A DNA stretch of 64,000 nt from Halotalea alkalilenta DSM 17697 (GTDB taxonomy: Bacteria > Pseudomonadota > Gammaproteobacteria > Pseudomonadales > Halomonadaceae). Shown piece by piece: positions 29,622 through 38,783 of this stretch (its first letter is position 1; the number at the start of each line of letters is the position of its first letter). The position numbers were made by a program, and so were the translations under genes. The notes under the pieces were generated by a model. The model was not told the DNA's origin, searched no databases, and was given only the letters and a program-made list of their open reading frames with translations. The stretch covers positions 1 to 64,000 of the forward strand of contig NZ_JHYY01000014.1 of the NCBI RefSeq assembly GCF_000621205.1. Reading direction: 5' to 3'.

Positions 29622-30092
29622 CTACTGTTCTTCGAACACTAGCGGCGGCGATTCGCGCTTGACCGTCTTGGTGACGATGTAAGTGTAGTAGCGGCTGATG
29701 CCCAGCCCGCTGGTCAGCCAGCTGTCGATCAGGCGCTGGTACTGGTCGATGTCGCGGGCTTCGACCTTGACCAGGTAGTCGACGCCGCCGCCCACCGCGA
29801 CGCATTCGGTGACCTCTGGGCAGTCGCGCATCGCGCGTTCGAAGCGCTCGAACGCTTCCAGCGCGTGGGAGCCGAGCTCGACCTGCATCCACACCGGGGT
29901 GCGCCGCACCAGCACACTACCGGCTATACGCGCGCCATAGCCTTCGATCACTCCGGCCCGCTCGAGACGCTTGACCCGCTCCCAGCAGGGGCTGACCGAG
30001 AGGTTTATCCGCTCGGCCAGTTTCGATTTGGTGATCCTCCCCTCGCGGGAGAGGATCTCGAGGATGCGCAGGTCGAAGCGATCGAGGCGCAT
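29622..30092 (-). CDS. doeX: Lrp/AsnC regulator of ectoine degradation (DoeX)
   Basis: A 156-residue Lrp/AsnC regulator: winged helix FDLRILEILSREGRITKSKL and SVSPCWERVKRLERAGVIEGYGA, then an RAM ligand domain (VTECVAVGGGVDYLVKVEARD). The ATG directly follows the TGA of the upstream doeB gene (TGAATG), so translation is coupled. In Halomonas elongata the third gene of doeABX encodes such a regulator, which is thought to respond to ectoine-derived diaminobutyrate compounds. Synteny makes the assignment strong; the effector is not visible in sequence. Confidence 0.9.
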   Translation of the reverse strand: MRLDRFDLRILEILSREGRITKSKLAERINLSVSPCWERVKRLERAGVIEGYGARIAGSVLVRRTPVWMQVELGSHALEAFERFERAMRDCPEVTECVAVGGGVDYLVKVEARDIDQYQRLIDSWLTSGLGISRYYTYIVTKTVKRESPPLVFEEQ

Positions 30093-31103
30093 TCAGCCAC
30101 GCTCGAGACGATCGACCCGCTCGGCGATCACCACGATGGTGTCGCCCATCGCGGTCAGCGCGGGAAAGCGACGCGCCAGCACCACGCCATCGCGGCCGGC
30201 GTAGTAGCAGGCAGGCGCTGCCCCGGTACGGCTCGGGTCGTACACCCGTGCGACCAGCTCCCCTTTACGCACCTCGCCACCGAGGGCGCAGGTGAGCTCG
30301 AGGATGCCGCTGTGCTCGCTTTGCACGTAGCAGGAAGCATCGGGCATTTCGAGATAGGTCTGGCGGCCGGGATGGCGATACTCGCCTTCGAGATTGCCGC
30401 TGTGGATCAGGAAGTTGCGCACCCCGCGCTCGGTGAGCTCGAGGCTCGCCGGGGTCGCGGTGCCGCCGCCGCCGAGCTCGGTGGTGACGAAGGTCTTGCC
30501 CTGGCGCTCCACCGCGGTGTCGTAGAGCGAGACGGCGTCGAGCTCATGCATCATCACCACGTAAGGCGCGCCGAACGAAAGCGCCCCCGCCAGGCAGCGC
30601 GCCTCCTGCCCATGGTCATCGAGCCGGTGCGCCGCGGCGAAGGGAATGATGTCCAGCGTGCGTCCGCCGGAGTGCAGGTCGAGGGCGTAGTCGCACATCG
30701 GCACCAGCACGCGGTTGAAGTAATCGGCGATCTGCGCGGTCGGGCCGCCGCTGGGGTCGCCCGGGAAGCTGCGATTCATGTTGCCGCGATCCAAAGGCGA
30801 GGTGCGCCGCCCCACCGACACCGCGGGGGTGTTCATCATCGGCGCGATGATCACCCGGCCGCGCACCTGGGCGGCATCGAGGCGCTGCGCCAGCTTGGTC
30901 AGCGCGAGGATTCCCTCGTACTCGTCACCATGGTTGCCACCGGTAAGCAGCGCGGTCGGCCCTTCACCGTTCTTGACCACGGTGATCGGCACCATCACCG
31001 CCCCCCAGGCGGACTCATCGACCGATATCGGCAGATTGAGAAAGCCATGCTGGACGCCATCGGCGTCGAAATCGACGCTGGTAGAGATCGGACTGGCTCG
31101 CAT
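30093..31103 (-). CDS. doeB: N-alpha-acetyl-L-2,4-diaminobutyrate deacetylase (DoeB)
   Basis: A 336-residue zinc deacetylase of the succinylglutamate desuccinylase/aspartoacylase (M14-like) family. Metal ligands are in GGNHGDEYEG (His, Glu) and LDLHSGG (His), and the C-terminal beta domain carries the catalytic glutamate region. It releases acetate from N-alpha-acetyl-diaminobutyrate, the second step of ectoine breakdown. ATG 31103 has AAGGAG upstream; the longer frame starting at 31145 would overlap doeA needlessly. It lies 38 bases after doeA. Confidence 0.92.
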   Translation of the reverse strand: MRASPISTSVDFDADGVQHGFLNLPISVDESAWGAVMVPITVVKNGEGPTALLTGGNHGDEYEGILALTKLAQRLDAAQVRGRVIIAPMMNTPAVSVGRRTSPLDRGNMNRSFPGDPSGGPTAQIADYFNRVLVPMCDYALDLHSGGRTLDIIPFAAAHRLDDHGQEARCLAGALSFGAPYVVMMHELDAVSLYDTAVERQGKTFVTTELGGGGTATPASLELTERGVRNFLIHSGNLEGEYRHPGRQTYLEMPDASCYVQSEHSGILELTCALGGEVRKGELVARVYDPSRTGAAPACYYAGRDGVVLARRFPALTAMGDTIVVIAERVDRLERG

Positions 31104-31141
31104 GCCATCTCCTTGGTCGTTGATCGAAAACGCCCGGCCGT

Positions 31142-32335
31142 TCACTTGACGAACAGCTGGCGCGGAAAGCTACCGAACGGCTCAGCGCCGTGCTCGGTGA
31201 TCAGGATCGGCTCGGTGATCTCGAGCCCCCAGTCGTCCATCCACATCCCGGGCATGAAGTGGAAGGTCATGCCCGGTTCGAGCACGGTCTCGTCCGAGGG
31301 CCGCAGGCTCATGGTCCGCTCGCCCCAGTCGGGCGGATAGCTGATCCCGATCGGATAGCCGCAGCGCGAGCCGCCGCGGTCGAACCCGTACTTGTCCATC
31401 GCCGCGCCAAGCGCCATGGCGATGTCGCAACAGCGGTTGCCCGGCTTGGCCGCCTCGAGCCCGCGCTCGATGCCCTCGACCAGCGCCGCCTCGGCGCGAA
31501 TGAACGCCTCCGGCGGGCGGCCGAGGAACACGGTGCGTGACATCGGCGTGTGATAGCGCTTGTAGCAGCCGGCGATCTCGAAGAACGTCCCCTCGCCCTT
31601 GACGAACGGGGCGTCGCTCCAGGTCAGGTGCGGCGCCGCCGCATCACGGCCGGTCGGCAGCAGCGGCACGATCGCCGGATAGTCGCCACCGTGCTCGCCC
31701 GCGCCGCCGATGCCCGCTTTGTAGATCTCGCCGACCAGCCGGCTCTTGGGCAGCCCCGGCTCGATCATGTCGAGGATCACCGAGTGCATGTGCTGGACCA
31801 GGGCAGCGGCGCGGCGCATGTATTGGATCTCGGTCTCGGACTTGATCGCCCGGCACCAGTTGACCAGCCCGTTGGCGTCCTCGATACGCGCCTTGGGCAG
31901 CTCGCGGGTCAGGCTCAAAAACGCCTTGGCGGAGAAGTAGTAGTTGTCCATCTCCACACCAATGGTGCCCTGGTGCCAGCCACGCTCGGGAAGGATCGAC
32001 TGGGCCAGGTACTCCATCGGATGCATGTCGGGATTCTGCACGTAGTGGTCCGGGTACCAGGTGATGCTCTGCGCCGGGTCCATCCAGCAGGTGCGCAGGG
32101 CACCGTTGGCATCCATCCGTCGCCCGTACCACACAGGCTCGCCCGAGAGCCCGACCAGCACGCATTGATGGACGTAGAACGACCAGCCATCGTAGCCGGT
32201 CAGCCAGGCCATGTTGGAAGGGTCGGATACGATCAAGAGATCGAGCCCCGCCTGCGCCATCGAGGCGCGCACCTTGGCCAGTCGGCCCTGGTATTCCCGG
32301 CGCTCAAAAGGCAGAGAGGAAAAAGTCGTGTTCAA
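31142..32335 (-). CDS. doeA: Ectoine hydrolase (DoeA)
   Basis: A 397-residue M24-peptidase-fold (creatinase-like) enzyme that opens the ectoine ring. The N-terminal domain contains DPSNMAWLTGYDGWSFY; the C-terminal pita-bread domain contains GEGTFFEIAGCYKRYHTPMSRTVF and GMTFHFMPGMWMDDWG. As in the ectoine hydrolase/creatinase branch, the classical metal-ligand set is not preserved. The only upstream start is TTG at 32335, without a clear ribosome site; the next ATG would remove 25 N-terminal residues. It leads doeABX and allows growth on ectoine as carbon and nitrogen source in halophiles. Confidence 0.92.
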   Translation of the reverse strand: MNTTFSSLPFERREYQGRLAKVRASMAQAGLDLLIVSDPSNMAWLTGYDGWSFYVHQCVLVGLSGEPVWYGRRMDANGALRTCWMDPAQSITWYPDHYVQNPDMHPMEYLAQSILPERGWHQGTIGVEMDNYYFSAKAFLSLTRELPKARIEDANGLVNWCRAIKSETEIQYMRRAAALVQHMHSVILDMIEPGLPKSRLVGEIYKAGIGGAGEHGGDYPAIVPLLPTGRDAAAPHLTWSDAPFVKGEGTFFEIAGCYKRYHTPMSRTVFLGRPPEAFIRAEAALVEGIERGLEAAKPGNRCCDIAMALGAAMDKYGFDRGGSRCGYPIGISYPPDWGERTMSLRPSDETVLEPGMTFHFMPGMWMDDWGLEITEPILITEHGAEPFGSFPRQLFVK

Positions 32336-32532
32336 CGCGCTACTCGCTCGGCCGGAAAATTATCGTTGTGGGGAGCGCCTCGCGAGGTGTCCCTCACTCG
32401 AGTCTGCACCCAGCCTCTCGATGAGGTCAAAGCCTTCGCCAGACTTGACGCACGCATCGCGCGCCGGCCATCTTTGGGGCTCCCGCGGCGCCCCTGGCCC
32501 GTGTCCCCTTGCATAGCCTAGAAGAACAACCG

Positions 32533-33453
32533 ATGCGGATAGTGATCCACGACGCCGACGCACAAGCCTACCAACGCCTGCTCCAGGCGGCCTTCCCGGA
32601 TGCAGAGGTACTGACCTACGAAAGTGCCGGCGCGGCGCCCGCCGACTACCTGGCGGTGTTCCGCCCCCCCGAGGCGCTGCTCGCGGCCCAAGGCCCGTCG
32701 CTCAAGGCGATCCTCAACCTCGGTGCCGGGGTCGACGCGCTGCTCGACAGCCCCGCGTTGCCCAAGGCCGTACCGGTGGTCAAGCTGCGCGATGCCGGCA
32801 TGGCCCCGTTGATGCTCGACTACGTGCTCTATGCGCTGCTGCACTTCTCCCGCGACTTCGATCGCTATGCGCGACAAAGCCGCGAGGCGCGCTGGCAGCT
32901 GCACCTGCCCCAGTCCCGCGCCGCCTGGCCGGTCGGCGTGCTCGGGCTCGGTGCGATCGGCGCCCAGGTCGCCCAAGGGCTCGCCCGGCACGGCTTCCCG
33001 GTGCGCGCCCACAGCCGCAGCCCGAAGCGCCTGGAGGGCGTCGAATGCCTGCATGGCGACGAAGGCTTCGATCAGCTGCTCGCGCGCAGCCGCGTACTGG
33101 TCAACATCCTGCCCTCGACCCCCGCCACCCGGGGTCTTTTGAACCGCGACACCCTCTCCCGCCTGCCCCAGGGCGCGGTGCTGATCAACCCGGGGCGCGG
33201 CACCGCGGTGGTGCTGGACGAACTGGTCGAGCTGCTCGATGCTGGCCACCTGCGCGGCGCAGCGCTCGACGTATTCCCGGCCGAGCCGCTGCCGCCCGAG
33301 TCGCCGCTCTGGCGGCACCCGAAGCTCTTGATCACGCCCCACGCCGCCGCCCCGACCCCGGTCGAGGAGGCGGCGCGACAGCTGATCGACACCATCCACG
33401 CCTTCGAGCGCGGCGAGGCCCCGCCCAGCGTCGACGCGAACGCCGGCTACTGA
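32533..33453 (+). CDS. D-isomer 2-hydroxyacid dehydrogenase, GhrA-like glyoxylate/hydroxypyruvate reductase
   Basis: A 306-residue enzyme of the GhrA branch. The Rossmann motif is VGVLGLGAIGAQVAQGLARHG at about 137-157; catalytic residues lie in INPGRGTAV (Arg), the Glu of LDVFPAEPLP and the His of ITPHAAAPT. It is predicted to reduce glyoxylate or hydroxypyruvate with NADPH. ATG 32533 has GAAGAA upstream. It is divergent from doeA, with 197 bases between them. A link to ectoine breakdown is possible but unproven. Confidence 0.88.
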   Translation: MRIVIHDADAQAYQRLLQAAFPDAEVLTYESAGAAPADYLAVFRPPEALLAAQGPSLKAILNLGAGVDALLDSPALPKAVPVVKLRDAGMAPLMLDYVLYALLHFSRDFDRYARQSREARWQLHLPQSRAAWPVGVLGLGAIGAQVAQGLARHGFPVRAHSRSPKRLEGVECLHGDEGFDQLLARSRVLVNILPSTPATRGLLNRDTLSRLPQGAVLINPGRGTAVVLDELVELLDAGHLRGAALDVFPAEPLPPESPLWRHPKLLITPHAAAPTPVEEAARQLIDTIHAFERGEAPPSVDANAGY

Positions 33454-33679
33454 CGCGCTGCGGCCCGGTGGGCTTCAGTTCACTTACCGGGCCGGGCAAA
33501 GAAAGCTGATATCCTCGGGTGCTCTTCTCCGGGGGCCGCCACTCCTGCTTCAAGCCTCGCCGCGAACGATACTGCCGGCCATCGCGCCACTCGGCACCAA
33601 AAGTCGTTGGCGGCACCCATTGCGTGCTGGCGCGCATCGTCCTCGAGTCCCGCAACGAGACATAGCGCAAGAGGTCGAG

Positions 33680-34624
33680 ATGGATATCAAGCAGATGAAG
33701 TACTTCATCCAGATCGCCGACAGCGGCAACTTCTCCCGCGCGTCGGAGATCCTGCACGTCGCCCAGCCCTCCCTCAGCCAGCAGATCAAGAACCTCGAAG
33801 AAGAGCTCGGCGTGGCGCTGCTCGCACGGCACGCGCGCGGCGTCACCCTCACCGAGCTCGGCAAGGAGTTCTATACCCGCGCCCAACGCATCGTACAGGA
33901 GGTCGAACACACCAAGGACGTGATCTGGGAGAAGTCGGCCAACCCCGCCGGGCGTGTCTCGGTGGGGCTGCCTACATCGGCGTGCCGGGGGCTTTCGTTT
34001 CCACTCTTCGAGACACTGAACAAACGTTATCCGAATATAAAGCTGCATATCGTCGAGGCGATGACGGCCTATCTCGACGATCTCATCCAGGCCGGCCGAC
34101 TCGACGTCGCCTTGCTCTACAATCACAAAGCCTATGAACACGTCAGCTGGACCGAAATGCTGACCGAGGACTTCATGCTGTTCATGCGTCCCGATGCGCC
34201 ATTGAGCCATCTCGCGTCGATTCCCTTCAGGGACGTTTTCGAACTGCCGATCGTTCTGCCCGGGCGCCCCAACATGATGAACACGGTGATGAAGCAGTTC
34301 GCCGCCCGGCACGACGTCTCGTTCAAGGCCCTGGATTGCGACAGCCTCCCCGCTACCGTGAAGATGGTCTGCGAATCGCGATACATGGCGATCATGCCGT
34401 CGTTCGCTTTCTCGGAAGAGATCGAGCGCGGAGTGATGATCGCGATTCCGATCGTCGATCCGACGCCCTCCTGGCGCCTATCGGTGGTGGTGTCGAAACT
34501 CACCCTCAACGTGCGCGGCAGCCAGGCCGTGGCCCAGACCATGGCGGACGTGATGGCGAGCCTGGTCGAGGCGGGAAAATGGCAGGCGCGGCTGAGCAAC
34601 CCGGACAACACTAAGCGCACCTGA
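33680..34624 (+). CDS. LysR-family regulator (Nac/Cbl-like) preceding the Liv operon
   Basis: A 314-residue LysR regulator. The DNA-binding domain reads MDIKQMKYFIQIADSGNFSR and AQPSLSQQIKNLEEELGVAL; the start matches the nitrogen-assimilation-control type. The effector domain has GRVSVGLPTSACRGLSFPLF and DVALLYNHKAYEHVSW. ATG 33680 follows AAGAGG; the upstream frame is non-conserved. The target is probably the operon starting at 34831, whose promoter carries a 15-bp LysR-type palindrome at 34701-34715. Confidence 0.9.
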   Translation: MDIKQMKYFIQIADSGNFSRASEILHVAQPSLSQQIKNLEEELGVALLARHARGVTLTELGKEFYTRAQRIVQEVEHTKDVIWEKSANPAGRVSVGLPTSACRGLSFPLFETLNKRYPNIKLHIVEAMTAYLDDLIQAGRLDVALLYNHKAYEHVSWTEMLTEDFMLFMRPDAPLSHLASIPFRDVFELPIVLPGRPNMMNTVMKQFAARHDVSFKALDCDSLPATVKMVCESRYMAIMPSFAFSEEIERGVMIAIPIVDPTPSWRLSVVVSKLTLNVRGSQAVAQTMADVMASLVEAGKWQARLSNPDNTKRT

Positions 34625-34700
34625 GCCGTTCACCGCTCGCCACCCAGCGGGCGTCGCGACCCCGCCGGCCAGGCGCTTGAACGGGCCCGAAAAAAAAGAC

Positions 34701-34715
34701 ATAGGATTAACCTAT
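34701..34715. promoter_or_regulatory. LysR-type operator ATAGG-N5-CCTAT
   Basis: A perfect 5+5 palindrome with five-base centre ATTAA, fitting the T-N11-A consensus (T at 34702, A at 34714). It lies 116 bases before the Liv binding-protein start and 77 bases after the LysR stop, in an AT-rich stretch with an A8 tract just upstream. Confidence 0.55.
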
Positions 34716-34830
34716 AGACAATATCCAAAACTCGTCTTTGCGCTTTTTATTTAATCCCGTTTAGATGGGGGCATATATCTGGTCCAGTATCGACTTCCAA
34801 CAATCATAAATAAAACACCAGAGAACCCCG

Positions 34831-36045
34831 ATGAATATTATTACAAACAAGACATCGCAGCTGATATACGGCTCTTCTTTTGCCGTGGCCACTCTTCTAT
34901 TGTCTTCGCCGAGTCTCGCCGCCACTGACGCGCAGCAGCCCTGCATCGGTAATTCGGCCGCGATCACCGGTCCCGCGGCCTTCAGCGGTCAGGCGATTCG
35001 AACCGGTGCCGAAATCGCCATCGAGGAGATCAATCAACAAGGCGGTGTACTCGGCGAAGAACTGCGCCTGATCCAATACGACGACGCCGGCGCGCCGCCG
35101 CGTGCGGTCGACAATACCCGCCGCATCGCGCTCGCGGACAACTGCATCGCGATCCTCGGTGGCTATCATTCGACCGCAGCGGTGGCCCAGGTCGAGCCGG
35201 TGCATGCGATCGGCATTCCCTATATCGGCGTGTGGGCGGCCAATACCTCGGTGGTCGAGAACGGCCGGGATCCCAACTTCATGTTCCGCGTCTCGGCCAA
35301 GGACAAGTGGGTTGCCCGCTTCCTGGTCGAAGAAGCGCTGAAAGTCTCGCCGACGGGCAAGATCGCCTTCTTCTACGAAAACACCGGCTGGGGCAACGGC
35401 GCACTGCCCGATGTCAATGCCGCGATGAGCGAGGCGGGCGTGGCGCTGGTCGCCGCCGAGACCTTCAACTGGAACGATCAGGACATGACCCCGCAGGTGA
35501 TGCGTGCGCGCGACGCCGGCGCGGAGGTGGTCATCGTCTGGGCACTCGATCGCGAGGGCAACCAGCTGCTGCGCTCGATGGACAGGGTCGGCTACATGCC
35601 GACGATGATCGGTGCCTGGGGCATCAGCGGCAACCTCGGCGAGCTGGCGGGACCGCTCGCCAACGGCGTGCGGGTGATGCAGACCTACTCATTCATGGGC
35701 CAGCAGAGCGAGCTGGGTGAATCCGTGCTCGCCAGGCTCAAGGCCGACTATGGCATCGACGACCCCCGGGAGATTCGCGCCGGGTCGGGAATCGCCAATG
35801 CCTATGACGCCGTCCACATCCTCGCCGATGCGATCGAGATCGCCGGCAGCTACGACTGGGAAGCCGTGCGCCAGGCGCTCTACGAAGTCAATCGCGACGG
35901 CCTGATCGCCTCCTACCGACCGGCCTTCGATGCCAGCGACCCCGAGCGGCAGGACGCGCTGCTGCCCGAACACTACCTGCTCACCGCTTGGCACGACGGC
36001 GTGCTGATCCCCTTCGCGGGCTCCCCCTACGACACCGGCGACTGA
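34831..36045 (+). CDS. Branched-chain-amino-acid-type (LivK-like) ABC substrate-binding protein
   Basis: A 404-residue periplasmic binding protein. A signal peptide ends near LLLSSPSLAATDA; the mature part has the type I fold with GNSAAITGPAAFSGQAIRTGAEIAIEEI, an AVD-like hinge and ILGGYHSTAAVAQ. Family members bind branched-chain amino acids, amides, urea or aromatic acids. The downstream amidase, cyclase and cytosine-pathway genes suggest an amide or pyrimidine-like ligand. First gene of a probable nine-gene operon. Confidence 0.88.
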   Translation: MNIITNKTSQLIYGSSFAVATLLLSSPSLAATDAQQPCIGNSAAITGPAAFSGQAIRTGAEIAIEEINQQGGVLGEELRLIQYDDAGAPPRAVDNTRRIALADNCIAILGGYHSTAAVAQVEPVHAIGIPYIGVWAANTSVVENGRDPNFMFRVSAKDKWVARFLVEEALKVSPTGKIAFFYENTGWGNGALPDVNAAMSEAGVALVAAETFNWNDQDMTPQVMRARDAGAEVVIVWALDREGNQLLRSMDRVGYMPTMIGAWGISGNLGELAGPLANGVRVMQTYSFMGQQSELGESVLARLKADYGIDDPREIRAGSGIANAYDAVHILADAIEIAGSYDWEAVRQALYEVNRDGLIASYRPAFDASDPERQDALLPEHYLLTAWHDGVLIPFAGSPYDTGD

Positions 36046-36111
36046 TACCGCGACACCGCCATACACGGATCCCAATAGCGGCTCGGCCCACCGGCGCCTG
36101 CGAGGTAAGTC

Positions 36112-36987
36112 ATGTCCACGATCATGCAGTACATCCTGTCGGGCCTTGCGATCGGCGGTATCTATGCCCTGGTCGCGCTGGGTTTCCACATCATGTGGTC
36201 ATCGGCGAAGGCGGTGAACTTCGCCCACGGCGATACGCTGACGATCGGCGCGCTGCTGACCATCATGCTGCTGGCCGCCGGGCTGCCGCTGTGGCTCGCC
36301 TGCCTGCTCGCGATCGCCGCGGGAGGGGTGTTCGGCACCCTGGTCGAGCGCTTCGCCGTGCGCCCCTTCGCCGCCCATTCGGGCTCGATCGGCTGGATGC
36401 TGGCGACCATCGCCATCGGCATCATGATCGAGAGCCTGGCCACCATCGAGACCAATGGCTACTCGCTGCCGCTCCCCTCGCCCGGCGTCGAGCGCGCGGT
36501 ACGGATCCTCGGCGCCGGGGTCTACCCACAGGAGCTGCTCATTCCGCTGGTGGCGGTTCTCGCCACGCTGGGCTTGAAGCTGATCCAGCGCCACACCCTG
36601 GTGGGGCGCGCGATGCAGGCGATCGCCCACGACAAGCAAGCCGCATCACTGATGGGCATCAACGTCAACGCCGTGGTCGCTTTGTCGTTCGGCCTCGCCA
36701 GCCTGCTCGGCGCCGCCGCCGGCATCCTGATCGCCCCGGTGGTCCAGGCGTCGGCGACCATGGGGGTGCTGCTCGGACTCAAAGGGTTCGCGGTAGCGAT
36801 CATCGCCGGAATCACCAGTGCGCCTGGCGTGCTGGTGGTAGGCCTGCTCTTCGGCGTGATCGAGAAGTTCGTCGAAGGCTACATCTCGACCGCAGCCAGG
36901 GAGATCGTCGGCTTCAGCCTGATGATCCTGGTGCTGCTGATCGCCCCCCAGGGGCTGTTCGGCAAACGCGAGGTGGTCAAGGTATGA
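36112..36987 (+). CDS. livH: ABC permease, LivH type
   Basis: A 291-residue inner-membrane permease of the LivH family with about eight hydrophobic segments: LSGLAIGGIYALVALGFHIM at the start, the typical coupling region GRAMQAIAHDKQAASLMGIN and AVAIIAGITSAPGVLVVGLLFGVIE. Its TGA overlaps the ATG of the fused LivMG gene, so the subunits are made together. Confidence 0.92.
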   Translation: MSTIMQYILSGLAIGGIYALVALGFHIMWSSAKAVNFAHGDTLTIGALLTIMLLAAGLPLWLACLLAIAAGGVFGTLVERFAVRPFAAHSGSIGWMLATIAIGIMIESLATIETNGYSLPLPSPGVERAVRILGAGVYPQELLIPLVAVLATLGLKLIQRHTLVGRAMQAIAHDKQAASLMGINVNAVVALSFGLASLLGAAAGILIAPVVQASATMGVLLGLKGFAVAIIAGITSAPGVLVVGLLFGVIEKFVEGYISTAAREIVGFSLMILVLLIAPQGLFGKREVVKV

Positions 36988-38783
36988 AGCACCTGCACAC
37001 CCTCGGTTTTCTGCTCTTCGCCCTGGGCCTTCTGATCGTGCCCCTGACTGCCTCGAACGAGTACGAGCTGCGCATCTTCATGCTGTTTCTGATCTACGGC
37101 ATCATCGCCGTAGGGCTCAATGTGCTGATCGGCCTGACCGGGCTGGTATCGCTGGGACAGGCGGGCCTGTTCGCCCTCGGTGCCTATACCGGCGGCATCA
37201 CCGCCACGCGGTTCGGCTTCGATATCGTCATGGCGAGCCTGGCCGCTGCGCTGGTCTCGGCGCTGTTCGGCGCGATCCTGGCCTATCCCACCGTCCGCGT
37301 GCGCGGCGTCTACCTCGCGGTGATCACCATCGCCTTCGGGCTGATCATCGAAAACGTGGCGATCGAATGGCAGTCGCTGACCGGCGGCACCACCGGACTG
37401 AGCTCGATTCCCTCCCCCAACCTGCTCGGGGTCGAACTTTCGGGCTACGCCTTCTACGCGGTGCTGGCCATCGCACTCTTCGCCGCGACCCTGCTCACCC
37501 ACAACCTCAAGGCTTCACGCTACGGACGCGCCATGCGCGCCTCGTCGCAGAGCGAGATCGCCGCGCGCGCGCTCGGCATCAACGTGACCACGCTGCGTAC
37601 GCTCGCGTTCGTGATCGCCTCGATGTCCGCCGGCATCGCAGGCGCCTTCTACAGCTTTCTCAACGCCTATATATCTCCCGACATCTTCACTTTCTCGGAC
37701 AGCATCCGCTTCCTGCTGATGGTGATCCTGGGCGGTGCGGGATCCACCTTCGGCCCGGTGGTGGGTGCCTACCTCCTCACCTACCTGCCGGAATACCTGC
37801 AGCAGCTCGCCGCCTGGCAGACCTTCGCCTACGGCGCGCTGCTGCTGATCGTCATGTTCGCCCTTCCCCAGGGCATCCTCGGTACGCTAGATAGCGCGCT
37901 GAAACGCTGGCGTCCCCATCCACGCAGGTCCGAGCCGGTCGATGCCCGGACCGTCACCGATACGCTTAGGCCATCGGCACAGGACACCTCCAGGGCGGAG
38001 CTGGTGACGCGGGCGCTGACCGTCAAGTTCGGCGGCCTGACGGCATTGGACGAGGCTTCGATACGCGTAAAGCCGGGCGAGATACACGCGCTGATCGGCC
38101 CTAACGGCGCGGGCAAATCGACCTTCGTCAATACGATCTCGGGCTTCTATCGTCCGACCTCGGGCGAGTTCGAGATCGCAGGCCAGCAGCTGAGCGGCAA
38201 GCGCTCGGATGAGATATCGCGGCTCGGCATGGCCCGCACCTTCCAGAACACCGAGCTGTTCGGCGACATGAGCGTGCTGGAGAACGTCATCGTCGGCTGC
38301 CAGCAGCACTTCGGCTACGGCCTGGCCCAGGCGCTGGTGCGCAGCCCGCGCATGCGCCGCGAAGAGCGCGAGGCACAGCGGATCGCCATCGCCCTGCTCG
38401 ACTTCGTCGGTCTCGCGACGCATGCCGACGACGAGGCACGGTTCCTACCGTTCGGCCTCCAGCGCCGGCTCGAGATCGCCCGCGCGCTCGCCACCCGGCC
38501 GCGCATCCTGCTGCTGGACGAACCAGCGGCAGGGTTGACCACCCAGGAGATCGACGAGCTCGCGACGATGATCCGCCAGATCGCGGCGCTGGGTATCACG
38601 GTGCTGCTGATCGAGCACCACGTCGAACTGATCATGGCGGTCGCCGACACCGTGACCGTGCTCGACTACGGCCAGGTCATCGCCAGCGCCCCGCCCTCCG
38701 TCGTCCAGCGCGACCCTAGGGTGATCGAGGCCTACTTCGGCGGCCAGGGCGATCTCCAACCCACCGCCAAGGCAAACCCATGA
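36984..38783 (+). CDS. Fused LivM-LivG ABC permease/ATPase
   Basis: A single 599-residue protein joins the second permease and the first ATPase. Residues 1 to about 310 are LivM-like (NVLIGLTGLVSLGQAGLFA, SRYGRAMRASSQSEIAARALGIN); a basic linker of about 25 residues follows; residues from about 337 form a LivG-like ATPase with Walker A GPNGAGKST at 372-380, Q-loop ARTFQNTELF, Walker B ILLLDEPAAGL and the H-loop IEHHVELIM. The ABC signature is unusual: LPFGLQRRLEIARAL replaces the usual LSYGQQRR. The reading frame is continuous, and both boundaries use ATGA overlaps. Fused LivM-LivG proteins occur in other proteobacteria. Confidence 0.92.
   Translation: MKHLHTLGFLLFALGLLIVPLTASNEYELRIFMLFLIYGIIAVGLNVLIGLTGLVSLGQAGLFALGAYTGGITATRFGFDIVMASLAAALVSALFGAILAYPTVRVRGVYLAVITIAFGLIIENVAIEWQSLTGGTTGLSSIPSPNLLGVELSGYAFYAVLAIALFAATLLTHNLKASRYGRAMRASSQSEIAARALGINVTTLRTLAFVIASMSAGIAGAFYSFLNAYISPDIFTFSDSIRFLLMVILGGAGSTFGPVVGAYLLTYLPEYLQQLAAWQTFAYGALLLIVMFALPQGILGTLDSALKRWRPHPRRSEPVDARTVTDTLRPSAQDTSRAELVTRALTVKFGGLTALDEASIRVKPGEIHALIGPNGAGKSTFVNTISGFYRPTSGEFEIAGQQLSGKRSDEISRLGMARTFQNTELFGDMSVLENVIVGCQQHFGYGLAQALVRSPRMRREEREAQRIAIALLDFVGLATHADDEARFLPFGLQRRLEIARALATRPRILLLDEPAAGLTTQEIDELATMIRQIAALGITVLLIEHHVELIMAVADTVTVLDYGQVIASAPPSVVQRDPRVIEAYFGGQGDLQPTAKANP

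Noticed and set aside
35988-36983. Upstream in-frame extension of the LivM-LivG fusion
   Set aside because: It lies out of frame over livH and reads as low-complexity Arg/Ala sequence; the real start is the ATG at 36984.
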